A stretch of 64,000 bases of DNA from Bacteroidota bacterium (GTDB lineage Bacteria; Bacteroidota; Bacteroidia; NS11-12g; UBA9320). The notes beneath the pieces are model-generated. The model was not told the DNA's origin. It ran no database searches and worked only from the letters and a program-made list of their open reading frames with translations. Location: contig NVWV01000007.1 of assembly GCA_002746305.1 (NCBI GenBank), positions 211,174 to 275,173 on the forward strand. The letters run 5' to 3'. Numbering within the stretch: position 1 is the first letter of the stretch; each line of letters begins with the position of its first letter. Below are positions 29,101-38,598 of the stretch, in pieces. The position numbers and the translations under genes were made by a program.

Positions 29101-32100
29101 CATTAAAGTCAAAGGAATATCTATTGTTAGAGAAGGTTGGATCTTGAGCAGCTACAAAAGCTGCAGTTCCACTTCTAAATAAGGTTGTACTTTCCACGAT
29201 CTTTATTTTAGACGTATCTGTTGAAATAACAGTAGCTTTCATGTCATACATATGAGCTATTTCAACACTAGTAATATCCAAGGTCAATAATACCCTTGGC
29301 AAACATGGGTCAGCCATCAATTCGTCCGAAATCCGAACTTGATATTGAGCTTTTTTAGGCTCTACTTTTAGTTCCAGTTCTTCAAAATAACAGGTTATGG
29401 CAGCAAAACTGGTAGGATAACCATCACAAGAATATCCACTATAAGCAGTATATATTACTGTATCACAATTTGAGAAAGTGCCATAAATGGTCATATCAGC
29501 AGTTTTGCCTGCGTTTAAAATCCCAAGTTCGTAGAAACCGCTGGACTCCGCAACTATCGTATTTGTATTATCATTAAAAATAGAATCAACAGTAAATGTA
29601 GATGGAATCTCCAAATAGACCCATAGATTTTCGGCATTCGAGTTACTGGTATTTTTCACTTTATAATCCCAGTTTACAGACTTGATATTTGCATCTTGAA
29701 TTGGATTTACAGAACTCAAAGAAAGAGTTGCGGGTGTGTATCGAACCTTATCAGGAATTGCACTTATTAAACCCGTAGAATTGCCATCAATAGCATCCGT
29801 TTTTTGATACTCAAACTTCCAGTCTACTTCTTCATATCCTCTTGGCACACCACTACAGGTTGGCTTCAAAACAAGATACAAAGTCCCGTTATATCCATCA
29901 TCACTTTTTAGTAGAGCCCCAGAGTCAAAATATTGTCCAAGATCGTACAGATAGGTATTCCCAAAGGTTGAATCTGGAACTATATTATTAATAGTCTGCT
30001 TTGATGTACCATTTGTTTTCACAGTTCTATAATAGTTCAGCCTTGCACTTTCTACCATGTAACCATCAGGAATAGTTACCCGAGCTTCAGTCATTTGACT
30101 CCAATGCCTGTACTCATAAGGAAACAAATTTCCACCTGCATAATTTGTCCCAGATGTGCCTATAGACATCCCAAAGTTTTGTTTGACCGTCTTGCTACAA
30201 TTCTTTAGAGTAAAGAAATTCTTATTGTCATTTCTAAATTCATATCCCAACAAGGTTATCCTACCATTCCTGAATGTACACTGATCTTTTTGAGCTAAAG
30301 TTGGAGTTGCAAAATGACTTAGGTAAAACTCATTGGTAAACGTACTTTCATTTAGCAACCCTGTAACATTGTCCGTCACCTTGTACAAAATCTCCAACTT
30401 GAGTGAATCACCATTTGCATAACTAAACGTAGTAAATGCAGAATTCAAACTCCCCAATACATTTTCAGAAAGATTAACAGAAAAACTCTGTTCCGTTCCA
30501 TTAATAGTAGTGGTTGCAGGTATATTACTAAAAGTATCCCAAGTAGATACACTGGCATCATACAGAATATAGGTGGCACTTATTATGTTAAGTACTGACC
30601 CATAGCTCACTTGAGATGAGAACGCAGCATAATCCCAAGTGACCGTATCCGTACTCACGACAGCTTTTGCCAGTGCAATGAGTGTATCGCCGACCATGGC
30701 TCTATTTTCTTTTATTTGATTTAGATTCAGTGAACCAGAAGCGTCAGGCAACCCGTCCAAATCATTGTCTGGACTGCCAAAATTATTTCTACTTACAGCA
30801 AAATGGTAGAAACTCAATCCATTGCAATTGGCTCCAGGACAATGCAGGTATGTAGAAGTTTGATAGCTACAGATAAGTGGTATATCACAAGTTGAGGTAC
30901 ACGTTGTATCTGCAATGTAATAGAGGTTCATGGTTATATTTTTCCACCCAGAAGACCCGCAATCTCCCGTTAGGGTCAATTCAAATTCACTTTTAGCAAT
31001 AGTAAAAGGCTCTGGAACATCATATGTTGCGGTAACAGTATTCTGAGTCAAATCGTATGCAATACTGCTTGAAGTCCATATTGACCCATTGCTGTGCAAC
31101 CGTAAACTATCGTACAGTAATCCACTTTCTAGATCAAAAACTACTTTATAATGTGCTCCGCTTCCAACAGGTAGTGTATTTATAAAACTAGAAAGTATAA
31201 AAGAATATTCCTCAGTTATACTGTCAAAAATATCTGCAGGAGCTTCACTGAAAACAGCAGCATACTGTTCATTTTCATTTTGGCCTACTTTCTTAACGGT
31301 GTAGTTTTTTATGCCACAAACGTCGGAGTAATCCAATACTGTTTTCCAACCCTTTACTGCTTGATTACCACATCCAAATATGCAGCATGAAATCATATCC
31401 CAATTCACATACAAGGTATCAGACGGATTTAATGCCCCAATATTAAAACTGACCTTTCCAATTGGATTGGAACCCAAACAGCCAATTGAAGGGTCTACAG
31501 CTGGGGTTTCAATTAAACCCACAGGAGAGGTTACTACACCATTTACACCGAGCTTATACGTAATAGAACTTACATCTATACGAGATAAAATATCTTGATT
31601 GTAACTACTTCCTTTGGATTTATATATCTCAACATCAACGTCAGCCGCCACTCCACTTCCTTTATTAATTATGGTCAGCTGCTGGTTGTATGCTGTTCCT
31701 GCACTAAAACAACTTCCAAAGCTTTCCGAAGTACTCAATGACAAACTAGGAGTCTGAAAATCAATACTTATATTGGAAAACGTAGTGGAGCTGCCGATTG
31801 TCCTTCCGCTGCAACCCCAATGTGTTTGTATTGTAGAAGTAACTGTCTTGTCGGTGCAACTAATACCCGAAAGATACTGCCTCACCTCAATCGTCTCATT
31901 TTGATCCAAATAATTGTCAAAATTACCGATTGAACTAAAATCCGAATTTGAAAGCAATAAGGAGTCCCCAGAAAGTTGTCCTATATCCGTAGAATCCAAG
32001 CTCACTTCAACACCATTCCGCGAATCTACCAACCAAAATGAGCTCAATCTTCCATTTCCACCATTAATAATTTGAACCACTCTTGATGTAGATGTTCCAC

Positions 32101-32602
32101 TGATAATCGTTTGATTCTTTGGTGTTACCTGTAAAATAGCAAGCACAGGATATAAAATATTGAAGCCATTGCTGTTCGCTGAAGTCTGCCCGCTATCATA
32201 CTGTATGGATGCTATATTTCTAAAAATAGTTCCATTATTCTGCAATTCAATGGTTGATAATTCTGCCCTAAAATCAAAAGAAAATACGATTGAATCTCCA
32301 ATAGCAAGACTATCACTTGAAAATACAATACCCGAATCCGTTACAACACTAATCACTGTTATATTATGAGAAGTACTTTCATTCAAACTACCCATGTTAT
32401 AGACAATACCAACTGGCATTTTAACCCCAAGTGTTACATCGGAGAGTAACAAACTTGAGTTATTAGTAATCTTAATTTGATTCGAACCCAGATCATCGCA
32501 TACCGTCAGTTCTTGAGTGACAGTAGTTACAATTTGAACGTTCTGAGCTTTGCTCGAAAGTGCAAATAGGATGAATATAATTTTGAATACTTTTTTTATC
32601 AT
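26153..32602 (-). CDS. Giant T9SS surface protein with FG-GAP repeats and ASPIC/UnbV domain
   Basis: A 2149-aa protein with signal peptide (1-19, ending SSKAQ). The N-terminal 1270 residues are beta-rich, with conserved-repeat-like and DUF11-like segments and scattered cysteines. Seven FG-GAP/VCBS repeats follow (WGDYDNDGYDDLFV-type Ca-binding loops, roughly 1280-1640), then an ASPIC/UnbV domain (KGIGALIKVKS ... LFGLGDAT), an SdrD-type B repeat (VVYHDANSNGVQDSSELGI), CARDB/DUF11-like and DUF7619-like domains (GSIDPNDK ... QNLGNYAARRVEI), and a T9SS type A sorting domain (AIIYPNPTLKDVTIIL ... KVVKY). It interrupts a run of polysaccharide genes, suggesting a functional link to the polymer, which is inference. 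Confidence 0.9.
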   Translation of the reverse strand: MIKKVFKIIFILFALSSKAQNVQIVTTVTQELTVCDDLGSNQIKITNNSSLLLSDVTLGVKMPVGIVYNMGSLNESTSHNITVISVVTDSGIVFSSDSLAIGDSIVFSFDFRAELSTIELQNNGTIFRNIASIQYDSGQTSANSNGFNILYPVLAILQVTPKNQTIISGTSTSRVVQIINGGNGRLSSFWLVDSRNGVEVSLDSTDIGQLSGDSLLLSNSDFSSIGNFDNYLDQNETIEVRQYLSGISCTDKTVTSTIQTHWGCSGRTIGSSTTFSNISIDFQTPSLSLSTSESFGSCFSAGTAYNQQLTIINKGSGVAADVDVEIYKSKGSSYNQDILSRIDVSSITYKLGVNGVVTSPVGLIETPAVDPSIGCLGSNPIGKVSFNIGALNPSDTLYVNWDMISCCIFGCGNQAVKGWKTVLDYSDVCGIKNYTVKKVGQNENEQYAAVFSEAPADIFDSITEEYSFILSSFINTLPVGSGAHYKVVFDLESGLLYDSLRLHSNGSIWTSSSIAYDLTQNTVTATYDVPEPFTIAKSEFELTLTGDCGSSGWKNITMNLYYIADTTCTSTCDIPLICSYQTSTYLHCPGANCNGLSFYHFAVSRNNFGSPDNDLDGLPDASGSLNLNQIKENRAMVGDTLIALAKAVVSTDTVTWDYAAFSSQVSYGSVLNIISATYILYDASVSTWDTFSNIPATTTINGTEQSFSVNLSENVLGSLNSAFTTFSYANGDSLKLEILYKVTDNVTGLLNESTFTNEFYLSHFATPTLAQKDQCTFRNGRITLLGYEFRNDNKNFFTLKNCSKTVKQNFGMSIGTSGTNYAGGNLFPYEYRHWSQMTEARVTIPDGYMVESARLNYYRTVKTNGTSKQTINNIVPDSTFGNTYLYDLGQYFDSGALLKSDDGYNGTLYLVLKPTCSGVPRGYEEVDWKFEYQKTDAIDGNSTGLISAIPDKVRYTPATLSLSSVNPIQDANIKSVNWDYKVKNTSNSNAENLWVYLEIPSTFTVDSIFNDNTNTIVAESSGFYELGILNAGKTADMTIYGTFSNCDTVIYTAYSGYSCDGYPTSFAAITCYFEELELKVEPKKAQYQVRISDELMADPCLPRVLLTLDITSVEIAHMYDMKATVISTDTSKIKIVESTTLFRSGTAAFVAAQDPTFSNNRYSFDFNDYESTYATNGIPGVLGIPNNNFKLQFTAETGINFQPGDYLQIQLEGGNACGDTLPTMNFAVDLNSKFEKDGTTGINLDIGDSWSASWGDYDNDGYDDLFVPINDITKPSILYHNNGDGTFSKLTSGNIVTDLGGSIAGTWGDYDNDGYIDLFVANNINSENKLYHNNGNGTFTSVTNSPIVDKGMYSHAAAWVDYNRDGNLDLVVSDFHPTHFNFLFLGDGTGGFTEDKISDVGLSATSAVGVAWGDYDNDGDPDLFIANTKGENNQLFRNEYGVLKEVFTGAIVSDGGTSVGGTWGDYDNDGDLDLFVTNSRFTEANFFYENDGDGTFTKIINSVITSNISNSHGASWIDYDNDGYLDLMVANDNNEFNFLFRNNGNRTFTKITNAITQENSDSYGTAWSDYDNDGDYDLVVANRGDNANDFFVNAKGSCTNHIVIELDGCNSNSKGIGALIKVKSTIYGVSLWQTKDVATQNSALGGQNSSKILFGLGDATSVDSIIIFWPSGIVTALASGTINALNTITEQCGSTVCGVVYHDANSNGVQDSSELGISNRSITVTPGNFQVFTGENGGYQFYLADGSYLLTLNADSLWSQTSPASNGSFSLTINNATQSEYCGNNFGNSTTCSSPDLTIYLGTTAMRRGLLNDLNVRVTNEGAYASSSTVTVELTMTSSVHLIDTTYSSVSLIGNLRTYTFNVGVISALSDTILYLKDSVDVSSSLNDTIEVLAKVFYSGSECDTLNNTASVSDLIVGSIDPNDKLVFISNNTEKNKNQAGNAEVLNYKIRFQNLGNYAARRVEIIDTLSPLLDWSTFQIESASHEFMVSIVNGVVTWVNENIELPDSASDEENSNGFVAFSVSPRINISPYTLVHNWALIQFDRNPYIETNDAPAMVGLSALKLKGNKAIIYPNPTLKDVTIILISIDKRPIEIARIEVFNVQGVKLNDLQPNQSKVSVNISELSQGTYVFRIHSVEGELFHEKVVKY

Positions 32603-32723
32603 TGAAGTTGTAATTCTACTTTATAAAAGCAAAGGTCCTTTACCTTATACCTTTTGAACATTCATAGGAGACCAACTCTAGTCATTCAAAGTTGAATGAT
32701 CATAAATCATCGCCAAATGGTAA

Positions 32724-33824
32724 TTATTGATATAACTCATCAAATTGACTAACCAGGGAATCCCAGTTAAACTCTTTTTCAAGCATCGATTTAGTATTTT
32801 GAGCATATATGCCCATCTGTTTATTTTCCCACTTGTGATAAAGTAAATCAAGAGCTTCTTCTAATGCATTAACATTTTCATTGGCAATACATAGCCCAGC
32901 ATTATACTTTGTAATATACTTCCCTACATTGGTAGCTTCAGTAACCACACTTGGTACCCCAAAACTGGCAGCCTCAAGAACTGCGGTAGGCAACCCCTCA
33001 TTTCTGCTGGGATGGGTAAAGATGTTCATCTGTTGAAGTAACTTATTTTTATCTTCTCCATATTGACTTCCAAACAGGATTGTATCCTTGCTTATTCCAA
33101 GCTCCAAAACACGCCGCTTTAATAGCAATAGTTCATTGCTATTTCCTACTATCCATAATTTTGTGTTTTTTCCCTTCTTGAACCTTGCAAATGCCTCGGT
33201 AAGAAGATCAAGACCTTTAGTATGAATGTCAATTCTTCCAACAAAGCCAACTATAAAATCTTCTCCATTATCCTTATTTGTGAGATTACCTCTGAGCCCT
33301 TCAAATCCATATGGAACAAGTCTCTGCTTGTCATTTGGATATATACTTTCAAGACCCTCTTTTTCACTCTTCCCAATACAGTGAATTTTATTCACTCTAT
33401 TCAAAGTGAATTTTTCAAAGAGTGTAAAGTACCTTTTCTTTATCCAAGCATTTTTTTGCATTGCAATACTATTATAGGCCCCGTGTGGAGTAAGAACCAT
33501 ATGCTTACCATATTTTTTCAAGTACTTAGACACCACCCAATACATCGGAATCCAACCTCCATGTAAATGAAACACCTCCACCTTTGATTCTTCAATTGCA
33601 CTCTTCAATTCACGACTAATACCAAAAGGATTTTTTGATTTCTTGAACAGCCTAGTTTCAAAATTTCGTTCACCATAATTATGAATAGTATCCTCTGCAA
33701 TACCCCAGACTTGAACATCCTTTCCTGCACTTGCCTGATGACTTGCCAATTGAAAAACCACCTTATTCACGCCATTCATCCTGTTGGGATTGGCTTTACC
33801 TAATATAATGTGTACTATCCCCAT
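32724..33824 (-). CDS. Glycosyltransferase family 4
   Basis: A 366-aa GT-B enzyme. The N-terminus HIILGKANPNRMNGVNKVVF has the acceptor loop; the C-terminal half has VGFVGRIDIHTKGLDLLTEAFA and SRNEGLPTAVLEAASFGVPSVV, the E-x7-E donor motif, and the chain ends EKEFNWDSLVSQFDELY. It overlaps the flippase gene by 10 bp, so the pair is co-translated. It should add a sugar to the lipid-linked repeat unit; specificity unknown. Confidence 0.92.
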   Translation of the reverse strand: MGIVHIILGKANPNRMNGVNKVVFQLASHQASAGKDVQVWGIAEDTIHNYGERNFETRLFKKSKNPFGISRELKSAIEESKVEVFHLHGGWIPMYWVVSKYLKKYGKHMVLTPHGAYNSIAMQKNAWIKKRYFTLFEKFTLNRVNKIHCIGKSEKEGLESIYPNDKQRLVPYGFEGLRGNLTNKDNGEDFIVGFVGRIDIHTKGLDLLTEAFARFKKGKNTKLWIVGNSNELLLLKRRVLELGISKDTILFGSQYGEDKNKLLQQMNIFTHPSRNEGLPTAVLEAASFGVPSVVTEATNVGKYITKYNAGLCIANENVNALEEALDLLYHKWENKQMGIYAQNTKSMLEKEFNWDSLVSQFDELYQ

Positions 33825-35083
33825 ATTGTGAAATTGTATTTTTTTAGTTTAACATACCAGTAAGAAATCATTAAAATTTGATTTACAATAAGGCCCATAA
33901 CAGCTCCAGTTATCCCAAAATTGCTAAGTAAAAATTGGAATGAAATAAGACTAAAAACGAATGAAATGCAATAGCCGACAAAAAAGGATCTATTCAACGT
34001 AAGAATACGAATAGGCATTCGGACCGAATATCCCACGTATATAACCATATAAAGGACCACCATTGCTTTTACAACATAGTGATACGAAATGTAATCCTCT
34101 CCTCCAAAGAGATAGATTGCTTGTTCTGAAAAGAGAAAAAGGGGCATCAATACTACGGCAAATAGAAGAGCCGCTTTCTTGGTAATGATTCGCAGATACT
34201 TTTTAGATTCATCTTTGGAAACAGCAAAGAGCATCGCTGCTTTTGGTAAAACATAGTTCTCAAAAGTTTGTAATAACATATTGAGCACACCAAACATGGA
34301 CTGAACTAACCTAAATGCTCCTAAGGCCGCTACACCTAGGAATACACCTGAAGTGACAACAAAAAGATTGCTGCTCCACCATTGAAGTAATGAGGATAGA
34401 AAAAGCATAGAACCTTCTTTCTTATGATAAGAAAAATAGCTTTGCTTAAACACCATGTCTTTGCGTGTTATTTTGGAAAGAATAAAGGCAACTAATGAAG
34501 ATACTGCATAACTGGATGAAATTAAAATAATGGCGGTATCCAGTGTTAATCGTTGGGTCACCCCTAACACCAATATTCCAACTAACTGAATACCTGCCAT
34601 TATACAATCTACCACGACTGTATTTTTGACATTCTGTGAAGCTAAAAACAGCTTTCTAAAAAAATCATATAATAACCAAAAACAAATTAAACTCCCTGCA
34701 TTTAAGAGACTGAACGTTCCCAAAAAAGGGAAAGCATCAGAACTCGTTATCTTTAGAATTGCAGTCAATAAAAATACCAAAACACAAATAATGAGTTGTG
34801 CCAAAAGTGTAAATCCTTGATAGCTTTTTGAATGATCAAACTTGGAAAAGGCCACCTGCATAGGTTGAATAATTAAAGCATTACTCATACTCATAAGAAG
34901 GTAAGCTCCCAGAATTATGGAAGAATAAACACCAAACCCATTAATTCCCAAGAAACGAGCTAGAAGTGCAGTAATAATAAATGAATTACCACTGAATACA
35001 GCTTGGTCAAAGAGTACAAGACTCTTTTCGTTATTCAAGGTATATCGTATTATTTTTAACATTCTAACTACAGTATTTTGCAC
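33815..35083 (-). CDS. Wzx-like polysaccharide flippase
   Basis: A 422-aa polytopic membrane protein with about twelve hydrophobic helices spaced as in the MOP/PST exporter family, beginning with FSGNSFIITALLARFLGINGFGVYSSI, the conserved N-terminal helix pair. It should flip undecaprenyl-linked repeat units to the periplasm for the Wzy-like polymerase at 21629. It overlaps the copolymerase gene (35068) by 16 bp and the glycosyltransferase by 10 bp. Confidence 0.9.
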   Translation of the reverse strand: MQNTVVRMLKIIRYTLNNEKSLVLFDQAVFSGNSFIITALLARFLGINGFGVYSSIILGAYLLMSMSNALIIQPMQVAFSKFDHSKSYQGFTLLAQLIICVLVFLLTAILKITSSDAFPFLGTFSLLNAGSLICFWLLYDFFRKLFLASQNVKNTVVVDCIMAGIQLVGILVLGVTQRLTLDTAIILISSSYAVSSLVAFILSKITRKDMVFKQSYFSYHKKEGSMLFLSSLLQWWSSNLFVVTSGVFLGVAALGAFRLVQSMFGVLNMLLQTFENYVLPKAAMLFAVSKDESKKYLRIITKKAALLFAVVLMPLFLFSEQAIYLFGGEDYISYHYVVKAMVVLYMVIYVGYSVRMPIRILTLNRSFFVGYCISFVFSLISFQFLLSNFGITGAVMGLIVNQILMISYWYVKLKKYNFTIWG

Positions 35084-37215
35084 GTTTTAACCTTAATAAT
35101 TAATTTATAAATCTCAATCAAAACACTTGGACTGTATAGGTACTTATTCATAACAAAGCTCAAATTTGGAATAGCAAATTCTTCCTGCAGAACATCTATT
35201 TCCAGAATGTGGGAGGCTCGTGTTCTTCTAGTATCAATTACATACAAATTATGTGTAGCCAAACTCATCAACAAAAGGCCAATGCGTTCATCTCCCATAG
35301 ACTCATTATCTATTAATACTAGATCATAACCTACCGTAAGTTTTGAGATGACTTTGTCCAAATTAGTCTTGCTCATTGAGCGATAAACATCATCACTTAA
35401 GTCTATTACGGCACCTTCAATATCTTGTAAAATGTTCTGACAATCAAGAACTACAACTTTTCTCCCCTGCTTGCTAAAAGCATTTGCAAGGCCTCTCGTA
35501 TGCAATTGTCTCCCCTCTCTATTGGTATTAGATGAAAAACATATTCTACTATTCTTGTCTACAAACCCTTTTAACTCCAGTTGTATAGCCTCCCTCAAAA
35601 AGTGATTTTCTAGATCTTTCTTTGCACGTATAAAAGGTGTTTTAATTGCAACTGGAATTACGCATTTGGATTCTATCGTTTCTATATCATTTACCTTACC
35701 CTTAGCCATATGGACTAAATATATACACGCAATTGATCCAATAAGTGCCAACAAACCAGATATCAAAATAATAACTATTCGATTTGGCGAGACGGGGTTT
35801 TTCGATGGTACAGCAGGCGAAATAATACGATGAAAAGATAACTTAGCTGCACGAGCAATTTCCGCTTCAATCCGTTTCTCATTTAAAAAATTATATGATG
35901 TTTCATAAATATTGAAATCCCGACTCATTAACGTCAGGTTCTTCTGCTTCGTTGCAAAACCCTTAAATGCATTTTGGGCTTTTGCAATTTCGAGCTTTAA
36001 CATCTCGTACTTTGTTTTTTGATTTCTCTTTGAATTTGTAACACCTTCTATGAGATAAACTATCAAATCGCCTAGCTTTCGATCAATCACTTCTACCCGT
36101 TCCTCGTTCTCTGTATAGATAAGCAGAAGATCTCTACGTTCTGCCTGTAGAGCTTTAACCTTCTTTATCAATTCGGTACTTAACAAATCTGTATAGGTCT
36201 GGAAATTAGGAGCTTTAAGCAAGAAATCTTTGCTCTCACTTCGAAGATTATCCTCTAGTTCCTGCATTGCATCTAAACTAATTTTGATACTTGAAAGTTG
36301 AATCTTTAGTTGTGCTATTTTTCGCAAATCTGTTTCTGATTCTTGATGAAGATTAACTATACCCTTACCATTTTTATACGATTCTATTCTGTTTTCCGAT
36401 CGCGATAAATCTGTAGACACTTTTTGGATTCTATCATCTAAAAACTCAACCGTAACTTCTGCGGCTTTGAACTTTGACTCTATATAATCTTCAATATAAA
36501 TTTGAGCAAGTCGATTTACGAAATCTGCAGATTTCTGAGGAATTGCTGACTTATAAATAATAGAAATAACGGGCACATCTTTATCAACAGAGACGACATC
36601 CAAATTCTTTTTTATCTTTTCCAATAGCTTTTCGCCGCTCAATTGTGTGAACTTATAAAGGCCATTTACGTCAACCTTTTTTCTTGACAATAAATCTTCA
36701 TTCCGAACAATTAAAATCTCACTCTTATTTATCCGTGCAGTGTCCCCAAAATGAGATTGGATCCTTTCCTCTGTAGATGGAATAACGAGTTCATAGCTAT
36801 CGTCCTCATTGATCGAGATAAAAATCGGCACATCTAAGAACTCTTGAAAATTCTTTGTAAAAATCAGAATTGGAGAGTTATTATATAACTCTTGATTTTT
36901 TATTTCACCAACCCTGTACAGCTCCTGATTAAAGCTAAGTGTTTTTAACACTTTATTTAATAGAACACTTGACTTCATAAGCTCTATTTCTGCCGCTATT
37001 TTATTGCTAGATGCAAACACATCCAGATCCTTAAACAGATTGTTATTTGGAAAACCTTGGGTAATATCCGCCAATTTTATTTTAACCGTACTCTCATAAT
37101 TTGGAGTAACGTAGGTAAGGTACTTTCTAGCTATTAGAACAGCAAGTATTACGCTTAGGACTACAATTGGGAGTCCACGTAGGAATGGTCGTATAAGTCT
37201 CAAGGATTCTTTCAT
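35068..37215 (-). CDS. Wzc-like polysaccharide copolymerase with degenerate BY-kinase domain
   Basis: A 715-aa protein: TM1 near residues 15-30, a Wzz-type periplasmic domain (with YESTVKIKLADI), long coiled coils (about 230-420, with SRSENRIESYKNG), a GNVR-like segment, TM2 about 478-502 and a cytoplasmic domain. The cytoplasmic part keeps the Rossmann core (VVVLDCQN, then YDLVLIDNES), but the Walker A position reads SSNTNREGRQLHT instead of a GEGKST loop, and there is no tyrosine-rich tail. It should therefore control chain length without autophosphorylation. It overlaps the flippase gene by 16 bp and follows the Wza-like gene. Confidence 0.87.
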   Translation of the reverse strand: MKESLRLIRPFLRGLPIVVLSVILAVLIARKYLTYVTPNYESTVKIKLADITQGFPNNNLFKDLDVFASSNKIAAEIELMKSSVLLNKVLKTLSFNQELYRVGEIKNQELYNNSPILIFTKNFQEFLDVPIFISINEDDSYELVIPSTEERIQSHFGDTARINKSEILIVRNEDLLSRKKVDVNGLYKFTQLSGEKLLEKIKKNLDVVSVDKDVPVISIIYKSAIPQKSADFVNRLAQIYIEDYIESKFKAAEVTVEFLDDRIQKVSTDLSRSENRIESYKNGKGIVNLHQESETDLRKIAQLKIQLSSIKISLDAMQELEDNLRSESKDFLLKAPNFQTYTDLLSTELIKKVKALQAERRDLLLIYTENEERVEVIDRKLGDLIVYLIEGVTNSKRNQKTKYEMLKLEIAKAQNAFKGFATKQKNLTLMSRDFNIYETSYNFLNEKRIEAEIARAAKLSFHRIISPAVPSKNPVSPNRIVIILISGLLALIGSIACIYLVHMAKGKVNDIETIESKCVIPVAIKTPFIRAKKDLENHFLREAIQLELKGFVDKNSRICFSSNTNREGRQLHTRGLANAFSKQGRKVVVLDCQNILQDIEGAVIDLSDDVYRSMSKTNLDKVISKLTVGYDLVLIDNESMGDERIGLLLMSLATHNLYVIDTRRTRASHILEIDVLQEEFAIPNLSFVMNKYLYSPSVLIEIYKLIIKVKTCKIL

Positions 37216-37254
37216 CGTGGTAGCTGATTTTTATATTATTAAATACTCTGTTTA

Positions 37255-38004
37255 TTAAAATGCACTTCTAAATATTGCGGCTGATGTTAATGCAGAGGTG
37301 AAAGGAATAATTATAGATATTCTCCTATCAAACTCTTTATATTTCTTGGATGGGATAACCACTATATCGCTGGGCAACAGTTGAATATTCTGGGCAAAAT
37401 ATCCGCCGTATTCCTTAAGATTTATCGTAGCTACCCTCACATGCGGTCCTTCTTGTCTAAACACCTTTACATATTTCAAATGAGCATAATCTTCTATGCC
37501 TCCACTTCGTGCTATCATTTCAAAAAGACTATTGTGGTCCTTATCTACATCATACACTCCTGGGTTCCTAACTTCTCCCAATACAGTAATATCTTTATTT
37601 AGGATTTTTATATCAACTACAGGGTTTAAAATCCATTCTCCAAACAGGGTTTTGAGACTATCCTTTAATTGGATTAAAGTCAAGTCACGCACATTTAAGG
37701 TGCCTACTTTGGGAACCTCAATATTGCCACTTGCATCTACCATTAGGTATTTTCCGTACACCTCATTAGAATTATATATGCCATACGTAGAACCTACACT
37801 AAGCTCATCCTGGCCCCATACACTAATATTTATTTTATCGTCCCTTCTAATACGATATTGATAGTTCGGATTATAAGTGAATACTGAATCCAATTCGAGT
37901 ATTTTCTTATTCATAACCTGATTCCTTTCTCCCATTAAATTATGAGTACCTCCGCAGGCCGAGAGGAGCAGAATTGTTACAATTGATAGTGGTAGATTTT
38001 TCAT
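37255..38004 (-). CDS. Wza-like outer-membrane polysaccharide export lipoprotein
   Basis: About 249 aa from the ATG at 38004, chosen because a lipoprotein signal (LLLSACGG, lipidated Cys about 17) starts there; an in-frame upstream start at 38058 would precede it inside the receiver gene. The Poly_export domain is seen in YRIRRDDKINISVWGQDELS and VPKVGTLNVRDLTLIQLKDSL, and an SLBB domain in VLGEVRNPGVYDVDKDHNSLFEMIARSGGIEDYA. A C-terminal hydrophobic segment may form the outer-membrane helix. It forms the export channel with the Wzc-like protein encoded next. Confidence 0.92.
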   Translation of the reverse strand: MKNLPLSIVTILLLSACGGTHNLMGERNQVMNKKILELDSVFTYNPNYQYRIRRDDKINISVWGQDELSVGSTYGIYNSNEVYGKYLMVDASGNIEVPKVGTLNVRDLTLIQLKDSLKTLFGEWILNPVVDIKILNKDITVLGEVRNPGVYDVDKDHNSLFEMIARSGGIEDYAHLKYVKVFRQEGPHVRVATINLKEYGGYFAQNIQLLPSDIVVIPSKKYKEFDRRISIIIPFTSALTSAAIFRSAF

Positions 38005-38011
38005 AGTAGAT

Positions 38012-38446
38012 TTAGAAGTAGTTAAAAATCTTAGAAAAAAGAGATTCACGCGGAGCAAGAATTTTTTCCTCTAGTTTGACAATACGATTCATTGAAAACT
38101 CGAGTTTTGCAACATCCGAATCTCCTTTTACGATATAATCAAATGCTCCAAATTTTAGCGTATCAACGGCATTGGTAATATCTTCTTGGGAAGACATCAT
38201 GATTACATAGGTGTTGGGATTATACCTTTTTACTTTTCTCAATACGTCTAAACCATTCAAACCCTCCATATGATAATCTAGTAGAATCAAAAAAGGTTCT
38301 TCAGAAAGTGCATTTACGCAGTCCGTACCGTTAATAAAGGTACGGACATCAAGGAAGCCTAATTTATCAAAGATCCTTTTCATGGACTTTAGGATTAGTT
38401 CCTCATCATCCACTATAAATATGGTTTGTTCTTGCAGATTTATCAT
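38012..38446 (-). CDS. Single-domain response regulator at head of exopolysaccharide locus
   Basis: A 144-aa receiver: TIFIVDDEELILKSMKRIF, phosphoacceptor Asp in LILLDYHMEGLNG, MMSSQEDI and YIVKGDSDV. The usual K-P after the last strand is K-G. There is no output domain, only a short C-terminal helix. It is the first gene of the large minus-strand polysaccharide locus, 7 bp before the Wza-like start, so it probably modulates polymer synthesis or export by protein interaction. The cognate kinase is not in the locus. Confidence 0.88.
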   Translation of the reverse strand: MINLQEQTIFIVDDEELILKSMKRIFDKLGFLDVRTFINGTDCVNALSEEPFLILLDYHMEGLNGLDVLRKVKRYNPNTYVIMMSSQEDITNAVDTLKFGAFDYIVKGDSDVAKLEFSMNRIVKLEEKILAPRESLFSKIFNYF

Positions 38447-38598
38447 TACTTGTAGTTCATTGTTACCTTACAAATTTGTAGCTGTAAAATGGTCCTATAA
38501 GAGGCATAACGTCTAGTAACACTCAGTGCAAGTTGAGCAGTATAATTTTGTCGATAACAGGAAAATTGAAACTCTATCTTTGTGAAAAATTACCCTTT

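Noticed and set aside
38004..38058. Longer N-terminus for the Wza-like protein
   Set aside because: The added residues overlap the receiver gene and precede a perfect lipoprotein signal.
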